Below, piece by piece: positions 35,935 to 47,300 of a stretch of 64,000 nucleotides of DNA. Numbering within the stretch: position 1 is the stretch's first letter; every line of letters begins with the position of its first letter. This stretch comes from Apostichopus japonicus (taxonomy: Eukaryota; Echinodermata; Holothuroidea; Aspidochirotida; Stichopodidae). Below the pieces are notes generated by a model that made no database searches, had not been told where the DNA came from, and saw nothing but the letters and a program-made list of their open reading frames with translations. A program made the translations under genes and the position numbers. Location of the stretch: NCBI RefSeq assembly GCF_037975245.1, contig NC_092568.1:28983501-29047500 (forward strand). Direction: 5' to 3'.

Positions 35935-36760
35935 CGCCATCAAGAGGGTGTATCATTGAAACCCACAGTTGTGTGTGCCCCCACCAAGAGGGTTTATCAT
36001 CGAATCCCACAGCATGTGCGTGCCTCCACCAAGGGGTGTATCATTGAATCCCACAGCATGTGCGTTCCTCCACCAAGGGTGTATCATCGAAACCCCTTAG
36101 TTGTGTGTGTGTGCCGCCACCAAGAGGGTGTATCATCGAAACCCACAGTTGTGTGTGTGCCCCCGCCAAGAGGGTATATCATCGAGACTCACAGTTGTGT
36201 GTGCGTGCTCCCACCAAGGAGTGTATCATCGAAACCCACAGCGGTGTGCGTGCCTCCACCAAGGGGTGTATTATCGAAACCCACAGTTGTCTGTGTGTGC
36301 CCCCACCCAGGGGTGTATCACCGAAACCCACAATTGTGTGTGTGTGCCGCCACCAAGAGGGTGTATCATCGAAACCCATAGTTGTGTGTGTGCCCCCACC
36401 AAGAGGGTATAATATCGAGACTCATAGTTGTGTGTGTGCCCCCACCAAGAGGGTGTATCATCGAAACCCACAGCTGTGTGTGTGTACCGTAACCAAGGGG
36501 TTTATCATCGAATCCCACAGTTGTGTGTGTGTGCCCCCACCAAGAGGGTGTATCATCGGGCTCAGAGCTGTGACTTCGTGCCCCCGCCAAAGGGTGTATC
36601 ATCGAGACCCACAGTTGTGTGTGCGCCCACCAAGAGGGTATATCATCGAGACTCACAGTTGTGTGTGCGTGCTCCCACCAAGGGTGTATTATCGAAACCC
36701 ACAATTATCTGTGTATGCTCCCACCAATGGGGTTTATTATAGAAACCCACAGTTATGCCG
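35935..36760. repeat. minisatellite, about 46-bp unit, roughly 18 copies
   Basis: Unit about gtgtatcatcgaaacccaca plus gttgtgtgtgtgcccccaccaagagg. Length varies 42-50 bp with the embedded (GT)n. All three plus frames and several minus frames are open for long stretches (up to 298 codons) because of the repeat composition; not called as coding. Confidence 0.93.
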
Positions 36761-36799
36761 TCAAGAAAGTATTTCTATAAAGTTGTGCGTACGGTCAGG

Positions 36800-37097
36800 C
36801 GAAGGGACCGAGAGGGGAACCGGGTGCGTTGTGGTCAAGTTATGGCAGTGGACTTGTGATCTAACGCTTGCAGGCTCGAGTCCTGGCCTGATCCTTACTT
36901 TGTGTCATTGGGCAAGACAAATTATTTCATTGCCTCTCTTCACCCAGGTGAGATAAAACTGTCAGCTGGGCGCTGTTTAGCTGCTGCCATGTGGAGCGAT
37001 TGTCTCTATATGTTTGACAGGTTATCGTTGATCAGGGTAATATAGTTATGTGCCTTGAGCACCGCTTAATAAATCCTCAATATTTTTATTTTTATTA
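36800..37097 (+). mobile_element. tRNA-derived SINE
   Basis: An A-box-like tggtcaagttatggcagtgg (about 36830) and a B-box ggctcgagtcc (about 36872) are about 40 bp apart, as in a tRNA promoter. Next comes a conserved-looking body with cattgggcaagac, ttgcctctcttcacccaggt and tgtggagcgattgtctc, and an A/T-rich tail with tttttatttttatta (ending about 37097). The body resembles SINE central domains widespread in marine invertebrates. It abuts the 46-bp array. No clear TSD was identified. Confidence 0.75.
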
Positions 37098-37599
37098 CTA
37101 AAATGATGAAAATATCAGTATAAATCGCATCTTTGTTACTCATCGAAACGTGATTAATTTCATCGTTTTCATATACATATGCTATGAAAACTGAAAAACA
37201 ATGAACAATTACAATTCTGTTATTATCTGCTTATGTAAAACACTATTTGTTCATTCTTAGTTATATAATTTATTTTGTCTGTATCATAAACATGCACTTG
37301 AGATTGGAAGTTGTTACTCACAAATCTTCAAAATAAATGGCAACTCTAAAAAAAACGTCCTTACAAATTCTGTCATTGACATTGGTGACAAACTATAACA
37401 ATTCCTTTTCATTGAAAGTTGTTGTGTTGATTTGTTATTTTAGCAACGTTGCCATGTTACCGCACGCAAAATTGAAGCAGGCTGTACCCTTTAAATGAAG
37501 TGTGGCGAATTTAAAATTGAGGTGAAAAGTATCTAAATCAATAGCTACAATTGGACAGTCTAATAAAAAAAATATGTTGCAAACGGTATAGAAAACAAT
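37098..37599. other. no gene recognised
   Basis: AT-rich spacer between the SINE and the 29-bp array. No splice-bounded exon or TE end is seen. Confidence 0.5.
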
Positions 37600-38470
37600 A
37601 GTGTGTAACAATAACTAACATTACAACAATGAATTACAAATGTTTGACGAAACAAGGAATTACAATCTTTGTAGATAAGAACAATGGATTACAATCTTTA
37701 TAGATAAGAACAATGAATTACAATCTTTGTAGGAAAGAACAATGAATTACGATCGTTGTAGATAAGAACAATGAATTACAATCTTTATAGATAAGAACAA
37801 TGAATTACAATATGTAGATAAGAACAATGGATTACAATCTTTGTAGAAAAGAACAATGAATTACAATCTTTGTAGAAAAGAACAATGAATTGCAAATCTT
37901 TGTAGATAAGAACAATTAATTACAATCTGTGTAGATAAGAACAATGAATTACAAACGTTGGGTTAAATCAATAACAATCGTTCTAGATAACATCAATAAA
38001 TCTCACAAGCTCCATAAAAAAACAATGCATACGACAATCGAGTAAGCTGACAACGATGATTTACAAACGTTAGATAAAAACAGTTGATGACAATCTTGAT
38101 AGATGAGAACATTGAATTACAAAAGATAGATTAAAAAAATTGACAGTCGTTAAAGATAAGAATGGGTTACAAATGTTAGATTACAAATAATCATGTAGGC
38201 TGCAACAATCGTGATGTAGAAAATAAGAATGAATAACAAATGTTAGATAAAAACAATTAATGACAATCCTTGTAGATAAGCACAATGAATTACAAACGTT
38301 GGGTAAAAACAATGACAATCTTCATATAAATAACAGCAATTAATCTTACAAGTTACATTAAAAACAACGTATACGACAATCTGTATAGCTGGTAATAATG
38401 AATTACAAATATTAGATATAGAAAAAATGTATAACAAACATTTTAGATGACAACAATAAATCACAGACAA
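37600..38470. repeat. 29-bp minisatellite with a higher-order duplication
   Basis: Core unit gaacaatgaattacaatctttgtagataa (29 bp; 20-base part gaacaatgaattacaatctt), about nine good copies at 37630-37940, then diverged. A block starting attacaaacgttggg with acaagct and catacgacaatc inside occurs at about 37948 and again at about 38290, an offset near 342 bp, showing a longer duplicated unit. Confidence 0.85.
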
Positions 38471-39838
38471 TAAAAACAAAAGAAATTGATGAAAAATTGG
38501 TATTTCTGCTGCCTTATTAAACCATATACATTAGGAATGTTTTAGGTAAGAGGAAACTGAATTGTGTATTCCAAAAACCTGTCTTAAAATCGGGAAGAAC
38601 AGCAACAAATACCATAGAGTTGAAAATTATTTTAAAGTAATTTATTGAGGAGTTTAGCCGGCTTTTTGTTTTAGTTTGAACTTAATTCCTTTTCGAAATG
38701 ACTTATCAAAATGTTAACAAAACAAACTATCAACTTGTTCTACCCAAAGTATTTGGACAGGAATCATACGATTTTAGTCTGTTCCTTCAATTTTGTGACC
38801 GAAAGCTTTGATCAACTTGTTATTATACAACACACCCAAGACAAATTGAACTCGGGGTCATAGACTACACGAACTTGATTTTAAATACTTCGAGTTTTCC
38901 AAGAATATTTAATATTTAAGTGAAATATTTAAATAAAGTGAAATATTAAATGGACTAATTAATTTACTAATTTAATAAAATAATTTGTGAAATAAAGAGA
39001 AATATTTCAATTCAGCAAGTGTGACGGTTTCAGGGCATATATTACCTTACTATGGATCAACTGCATAACAGCAATCTCCTACTCAAAAGATCAAATTTAA
39101 GGTTCAAGACTCACTCGGTTAGTATTCTGTTCATTCAATTAGGGGGGGGGTATCTTCTAGTTATATTTTATCTCAGTACAGGGGTTATAGGAATTGGGAC
39201 ACTAGGTGATTAAGTTGGATATCCCTTTTTAACAAAGGTTTAGAGGAATTTAAGCTTGGATGAACTTCTACAAAAAGGACAATGAACATGAAATAGCCTC
39301 GTTTATCTTGCCTTATATGTGGGCTAAACTGATTATGCACCCAGACATCACATTAGCGAAGAGAAGGTATTTCTGACGCATCCGGACACTGGATTAGCTG
39401 TCCACGAGAAGCATCAACAATAATGACCCACTTGTCATTTGTGGCCACCGAAGTTGACCTCAGTGATTCAAAGACATGTGAACACCATTCAACTTAACCA
39501 GAAGATTTCCGTCCACAAATGCGTCGTGTAATTGGAAATCTGACTTTAACGGTACAACATCCGGTGCTTGATTAAGGTTGTTTTTCTCAAGTTTTGTTTT
39601 CTTAACATTTTCCTCAGCAAATCCTCCGTCTGTATATCGACAGGTAACAAAACGCGACATGAGAAGCAAATACAGCAATGATAGGTCAATCCTAAATGAA
39701 AAGTTTAACTTTTAGTTTAATTTATTTCATCTGGTGATAACGTCGGAGGGATTCAATGCATCATCGATTTCAAATCTACATTTCTCTGCGAATAATTGCA
39801 TCGCGATAAGATTTCAACGTACTTCTGTCAACTTATCT
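38471..39838. other. no confirmed gene
   Basis: AT-rich with a G run near 39142. On the minus strand 39460-39660 a hydrophilic open stretch (containing GGFAEENVKKTKLEKNN) follows an acceptor-like cgatatacag. The only nearby donor is weak (ctg|gttaag), and I recognise no family. Confidence 0.35.
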
Positions 39839-40247
39839 CAGTGGCGTGCAAGCAAGGGAGGGGTGGGGGGGTGGTACCATCCACCGCCCATCCATCGTTA
39901 GTCGGGAAGAAATGGTTCAGTCAGGGGATTGTTCACATTTAGCTGGAGAAGAATTAGACCGTTGGTACGGGTGTACGTATAGGACCCCCTTTCAACCACA
40001 CACACACAAAACAAACTCTCAAGGGAACTTATTCATAGTCTAAATACGCCTCAGAATGCAACATTTGACAGTTATTTCTTTTTCAAAGGAGGACGGCCCA
40101 TACCCTCGAGAAAGTCGGGTTCAACGAACCAGGTTCGACCTCTAAAAATCCTTCCTTCGCCTCTGGCCCCACCATTAGCCCCCTCCATACACACGCACAC
40201 AGACGTTTCACACTCACACTTTTGAAATCCGGTGCATGCCACCGCCT
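39839..40247. mobile_element. decayed hAT-like element (about 409 bp)
   Basis: The left end cagtggcgtgcaag is a typical hAT start, followed by a G-rich stretch. A candidate right end gtgcatgccaccg at about 40234-40247 is its approximate complement. No matching 8-bp TSD is left. The plus frame 39846-40043 inside has no transposase motif. Confidence 0.4.
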
Positions 40248-42960
40248 CTATCCTGGATTCATTTCAACACTAAATTCTAAATCTAAGCTAATGGCATATC
40301 TCCTAAGGTGTATGGGTGCACTATCACATCGACTTACTCGTTTTACGACAGCTTAAACGGTCACATGTCAACTATTACATAATTGATATTAAAAGTATAT
40401 TCATCCAGTCTGGATGAAATAATTGCTCTACATTAAGACCAGAGTCCTACATTCTGCAATGTAAAAGGTCGTTTGAAAACCACAAAAGGAAGAAATCAAT
40501 AAACTTCTTAATCATCTTCTTCTAAATCGAGCTCTGATTGGTTTCTTGTCGACCTGTTCTGGTATTTTAACCAGTAACAACGTTATAACGACTCGAGATC
40601 TATGACAAAGTTACATTTAAAAAAACGGGTACATTCTTGTGTATCGAAAAGGGTGAATTGTATAGGGCATGAGATGCAACTTTCATATGCTTAGATATAT
40701 TAAATATATCGTCTCATAGTCTGGTCGAATTACCGAGTAAAATATTTAACCAAAAATTCAGTTAGATTTGTGATTCCTTGCCATAAAACTTGCTCAAAAT
40801 TCAGAAAAAAAACTATCTGACTAATGCAGATACAAGTGAGTTAAATTAGTCCAAGAATTAAATGAGAACCAGAAAAGATTTATAGCAATCCCTTACCAAT
40901 CACTATACAATGTTAAGGTTCAATTGACATTTGAAAGTAACAGAAACATCTACAGGTTGCAAACCTGACACAGTGACACTGGAAAGCATTATGACAAAAG
41001 TTATTCTGTTCCTCGTAATAAGCAAGTAGTGTTACATTTCCCATTTTATGTGTTTTTTTTAATAACTTAGTTATCTCTGAAGTTAGACCCTCTATGTTTA
41101 CGTTTTATTTCACACATTGTAATTTGCAAGACTAACTTTCCTTTTCTTTTCTTTATTTTTATTATTATTATGATTATGATAATGATTATTATGATTATTA
41201 GCAAACAAAGCAGTGAGACTGGACTCACAGTGGACAAGGCTGGAATACTGATTTTTACAAAATGTATATTGAAATTTTCGATCCCCCTTCTTCAGCAGTG
41301 AGTATATGGATTGATGGGATATCAAGAATTTAGGTATAAAAGTAATGCAAGCAAACGTAAACTATAATATGTTTATGTAGGCCTACAGTTTGAATGCTGG
41401 TTCTCAGACGCCTATTTCTTAACGTTTTTGTGTCACTCTTTTGAGTAACCAAAACCACAGAGATAACGTCTTCAGTAGAAATACATTATTTCCGGTATCT
41501 GTGATAAATAGGAAGGATAACGATAATCCATGTTAGTTCGGGATAGGGAAGTTGTGCCCACCGAATCTTTTATGCTAGAATGAAGCAAAGAATTAAATGA
41601 GATAAAAAACTTCCGTGTGATTGAGTTAGTTTCCTGTTGCCTATAAATTCTGAAGGTTGACGTGTCGGGCTGCAGTGACGTAAAAAGACGCCATGATATG
41701 AAGGTCTTTACCTGCATGAAGGAAACTAACGGACTTCTTATGAGGTCAATGCCCAGACAAAACATTATCAGCAAGCAGGTATATGAGGTTAGGGGGGGCC
41801 ATTCTAGCCGAGGTAACTTCCTTTTGAGAGTCGATCCACAACTTCACATATTCCAAGCATAAGTTAGCGTTTGTTACAAGGATACTTTGGGTGAATATAT
41901 TACATTTTGACTGGTGTACGAGGAACATAGAAGCACACTGAAAAATACCGTTTATGTTTTTCTTTTAATATGTAAATCTTATATCCTATTTCAAAACTTG
42001 TAAACATCACAATTTGAACAGACATCAATCGGATCTTGGGTAAATCTAAAATCTCATCCAATCGAAAGTTTTGGGCAATTTGCTGACATTTAGCTGTCAG
42101 TGTGCAACTATGACGTCACACTTGTGTGTTTACTCTGTGACAATTTTTAATTATCAATATCTCGATATAACGCTATGTAAGCCATAACTGCTCAAAATAT
42201 TTTACCAGGATGCTATAGAATATGTTCTTCTTTCATCATTACAAAAAAAAAATGAAATTGCCCTCTGGATTATCCTTTCAATATTAGTATTTAACTCATT
42301 TTTGTTGACATGGTAAAGTGTCATATGCTCATGTGTAATCAATGACATGAAATATTTGTTAATCTGGCAAAATGTCGGTAATTATACCAAACTTAAATCG
42401 ATTATTACTCAAAGTATAGGTTTCAATGCATCATCCAAAATAAGACTTTAAAATAAGAACATTTCTTAGCGAATAATAAGTGAAATCTGCTCGATTTTGG
42501 CGACAAGACACTGCTTCATCATTCGCTTAAAAGGAAATCCTCACAGGATGTCAAAAATCTAGCGCCCTCTCTTTTAATACCGACTATACCAATATTCCTT
42601 GCAGGGAATTAGGATCAATTTTTCATATTCTAAGATGTGTCATTATATGACACTGTAAAAATATACCAGATAGGCTATACACACAGTCGTACACAGTATA
42701 CGAAGCCCTAACTCACGAACTCATTTTAACTACCTATAGCGGCACTAAAGCTTTATAAATACAAAATGTCGGCCTTGTGAATAAGAAGCATAAATCATCG
42801 ATGCTACCATTCTCCTACATTTGTTGCTTAGCTCATACAAGATAAACACACGGTTGTAATCCTCGTTAGCTCCTTAAAATAGTTGAGGAGAGTGTATAAT
42901 TATAGAATGGTTATTTGCCGTCGGTATAGGGCCTATAATAGACCATAGCGTTCAGTTGGT
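40248..42960. other. no gene recognised
   Basis: About 2.7 kb of AT-rich DNA with an ATT/ATG simple repeat at 41150-41200. Overlapping short frames at 41472-41928 on both strands show no domain. Confidence 0.45.
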
Positions 42961-42968
42961 GTTGTTTA

Positions 42969-43635
42969 CAACGAGGTAAATGAATCTGGAGGATTCATGT
43001 CAATTGGGTGCGCGCGTACCATGTATGGAGGGTCATGTGATGTGTTCCAGGGTGGTACTATACTGATATTTCTCTGTAGCAGTTCGAGAACAGTGTTAGT
43101 GACTTCGTGAAAGATTGGTCGGTTCGGACATGGGAACTAACGGCATAAGAAGGTACTGGTACTTCAGGCCTACGAAATAGTGCTAATATGCTAACGTCCA
43201 ACCTTATTCTCTTGAATGAAGGCAGGCTTTCTACATAATCTTACTTATTAATACAGCTCTAGGGGCAAGCTTTGTCTCTTATGGCCTAACGTTATTACTA
43301 CACGCTATAAGTGAGTGTAGAAATGGGAAATGTGGGGAAATGTTTAGTTCAGTGCAACCACGGAATTCTCCATGGAACAGAGCCTAATGCTATTCGACGG
43401 GAATATAGCTATCACGTTAGGCTACAGGCACGGTTATTGCTAGGTAACGGGTGTCGTCTGCTGCGCTAAGCGCGCAAACTCATTTACGTACTAGTTGGGT
43501 GAAATCATCATGCGTAATAGGGAGAGTAGTATATTAGTACCACCCTGGAACACATCACATGACCCTCCATACATGGTACGCGCGTACGCGCTTATTTACT
43601 GTGTGATAGTTTCTCCAGATTCATTTACCTCGTTG
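42969..43635 (+). mobile_element. 0.67-kb non-autonomous DNA transposon, left copy of an inverted pair
   Basis: Starts caacgaggtaaatgaatctg and ends with its complement (cctcgttg at 43635). TIRs of about 100 bp share accatgtatggagggtcatg but differ in a stretch near the ends, so left and right ends can be told apart. It is flanked by gttgttta at 42961-42968 and 43636-43643. The 8-bp TSD and CA start fit hAT or another 8-bp-TSD superfamily. It carries no ORF of note. Confidence 0.9.
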
Positions 43636-43643
43636 GTTGTTTA

Positions 43644-44302
43644 CAACGAGGTAAATGAATCTGGAGAAACTATCACACAGTAAATACGCGCGTACGCGCG
43701 TACCATGTATGGAGGGTCATGTGATGTGTTCCAGGGTGGTACTAATATACTACTCTCCCTATTACGCATAATAATTTCACCCAACTAGTACGTAAATGTG
43801 TTTGCGTGCTTAGAGCAGCAGACGACACCCGTTACCTAGCAATAACCGTGCTTGTAGCCTAACGTGATAGCTATATTTCCGTCGAGCAGCATTAGGCTCT
43901 GTTCCATGGAGAATTCCGTGGTTGCACTGAACTAAACATTTCCCCACATTTCATCCACTTATAGCGTGTTGTAATAACGTTAGGCCATATGAGACAAAGC
44001 TTGCCTCTAGAGCTGTATTAATAAGTAAGATCTATTATGTAGAAGGCCTGCCTTCATTCAAGAGAATAAGGTTGAACGTTAGCATTAGCACTATTTCGTA
44101 GGCCTGAAGTACCAGTACCTTCTTATGCCGTTAGTTCCCATGTCCGAACCGACCAATCTTTCACGAAGTCACTAACACTGTTCTCGAACTGCTACAGAGA
44201 AATATCAGTATAGTACCACCCTGGAACACATCACATGACCCTCCATACATGGTACTCGCGCACCCAATTGACATGAATCCTCCAGATTCATTTACCTCGT
44301 TG
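43644..44302 (-). mobile_element. 0.66-kb copy of the same transposon, inverted
   Basis: A mirror image of 42969-43635: begins caacgaggtaaatgaatctg with the inner-type end and finishes with the outer-type end at 44302, followed by gttgttta (44303-44310). In a hand-compared 145-bp stretch the two copies differ at about nine sites, mostly transitions. They are therefore separate, diverged copies rather than a fresh palindromic duplication. Confidence 0.9.
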
Positions 44303-44310
44303 GTTGTTTA

Positions 44311-47300
44311 TTAGTTTCCAAGGTGATGTGAGACCTGAACATGGTCAAACTTGCTTCTTGGCTGTATTCAGTACCTTATTTATCGACGTTTAGTCCGATG
44401 TATTACATCCAATGAAAATATACCTGGTTAGGCTGGTTATTATCCTATAGCCATGGTTAGTCACACAGTCTACAGTATAAAGAACACACTGTGCAGCATA
44501 ACCTCTGTGTACACAATTGTAATTATTCCCCCTTTCTTTCTAGAGAGGGTGTTTTACTCCTAGAAAGGAAAAATGATGGGGTTCATCCTTTCTATGAAAA
44601 GATAAATATTCAGGGTATATCCCATTTACATCAAAACTTTAAACTGCCACACAAATGTATATTTATTTTTAATATGGATTATACCCCACAGAATGAAACT
44701 ATAAAGAATGAAACCATGTTAAAGAAATTATAACACAATTAAGGAGCTTGGACGAACCATATTCATATACCATGTATTGTTGGTGACGTTGTATAGTAAG
44801 TATAACTAGGTTAAACTGTCAAAAAGGTAACAATAAGCGACAGTAACAGACGTAAACAGACTCTGATTAAAATGATTGGTTTCAACTAGTTTAGGAGGTA
44901 ATTTGATCCTGCTCATAAAGAGGTCACACAAACTGGAAAACACATCGGCTGGGAAGCTGGTGCATAGCAATATATTATCTTCCAATATGGGTCTGCCTAT
45001 AGTCAAATAGATCAATTGTCGTAAACATTAATACACGAATATATACACCTGATCCATAAAATATCATTTGAAAATATTTTAAATCATCCAAGAGTAAAAA
45101 CAATACCACTCTCTGCCTTGTTTTACTTCATGTTAGTCATGTTATTCATATACATATATATATAGACCACTTGAGACCGTGTATATAATTAAAATTGTTT
45201 CTACTCAACTAAAGTATTTCCTTTTGCTTTAACAACCTATGTGTCATTTAGAACGTTGCCTTGAAATAGCTTCACACAAGCAACAACTGAGTAAATAACA
45301 TACGTTATAAACAAAGGAAACACGTGATCCGCCGGTCTTCAATCATCAATTAAATAATGTCAATGATGATACGGAATATGCAAATCATATATAGAAACAA
45401 CGTTTGATGGTATTTAGCTAAAACACAATACCATGTAGACGATACATTGTAAAAGAATCTGAGAAATGTTGCGAGCATCTCAATGTGTCACTCAGGTGGG
45501 AAGGTATATAATGGGGGAAAAAAGTATCGCCAGCATCAATAAACCTGTACGCATCCGAGAAAATAAATCTAAAAGATTAATTATCAACAGAAAGTAGAAA
45601 CTGTTTCGTATTTGCCCCCCGAACGACATTAATGTTTGTGTAAATTAAAAGCGAAAGAAATACAGTATAGAGATAAGGTTTTATGAGGTTATAATTAACA
45701 TAATAAAAAAATCCGTGTCCTTGACATTATAAGGGATGACACATAACGATGATAAGAGCATATAATACATATATCATTCCAATATGTATACCCTGCCTAA
45801 GTAAGCTAATACATGAGTGGGGTAAAGACAGTCTTTGATAAGGGAGAGGAGGGGGTATACAGGCGGAAGGATGGAGACATCGCATATATGACGTGACGTG
45901 AACAATTGAAACCTAATACAGCGCACTATTTTCTGGTAATATTGGATCAGGGAGTTGTTATGGAACAACTCCCTGATTGGATACATACGATTCATCGGTG
46001 ACTGCAGACCTGACGAGGAGGGGGGGGGGGGTGGGTCAGGGGATACGTCACCGGGCTAGGGGTTAATTAGGGGCGAAATAGTATAGGGTAAAAAAATGGT
46101 GCAGTGTTCGCAATTTCGTGATATACGGTACCGGACTGAAGGGAAAGTGATGAATGCAAAACGGGGCCAGATAAGGCTATAGAGCGGTTCTGTACGGTCT
46201 GAATGTTGAAAGTATTACTTTATGATATTCTAAGTATAGCCTTACGACTGTAAATCAACAACTTATTCGTACGATTCTTTATACGGTAAGAAAAGGGTAT
46301 ATAAATTTTAGCAAATGAAACAGTCAGTGTAGTTTTAGGCCGAATACATATTGAACTGTATCGGGTTTTCGTGAAGTATTAAACATATGTCGCTACAATG
46401 TTGCACCAGACGGCGTTCTATACATTCGATCTTCACCTCTTTCCTTGTTCCCAACGCTCCATCTATTCACTATGGCTAGCTGTAAATTCCTCCTTATTAT
46501 GCTCCATTTCTGTTACCATAAATCAACTTCTGCTTCACCACTTCGATCCCGATTTTCCATCCCACCCATCAAACTACAGAGTACATATACCCTACACACG
46601 CCCCTCTCCCCTGAACTAGCCCCGTTTCCCCTCCCCCTTCTCCCCTTTCACCCACACGCATCTTATCCAACCTGTATACAACAGTTCTAGTTCTCCCATG
46701 CAATATTTTCGGCAATCACGCGCTCAAATTCCATACCTCAGAAACCGTCACTGACAGAGTTCTGACGACTTTATGTTGACACATTGTGTCATTGCTATGT
46801 AATATTTACTGGGGATGTTTTCTCTATATAAGTCAAAGGTTTGTTTAGTTTTTATTCTGCTTGTTTGATCCCAACATGGACTTGAGTGAGAAACATTACA
46901 TTCCATTCTTTTGTGCTGTTTATAAAGGGAAAACGTTACGCCGGTCGTCTGCTTTCAATTTTAAAGGCTTGGTTCGTTTTCAATGTATCATTATCTAGGT
47001 TTGCCGGTTTAGGGTGTACACCGCCAGCAACGGTAAAGGGACGTGTAATATAATCAGGGGTATATGGGCATGGAGTTATTACTCATAAATGTCACAAAAC
47101 AGTCAGCTTGTTTATTTATGAGCGACCAACCTTTCAACACTGTCGCACTCATTTACATATAGCATGCATGATCCTTCCGTCAACCATTGTTAACACTGTA
47201 CACCCTTTGTAGCAAGTATCCGGCGTGATACGCACCAGGCCTGAAGACAATAAATAGATGGCTTGACTCAATCGGGATGCATATATACAGATTAAAACAA

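Noticed and set aside
35902-36956. Open frames up to 298 codons on the plus strand and several on minus
   Set aside because: All are translations of the 46-bp repeat, with mutually incompatible frames and no recognised domain.
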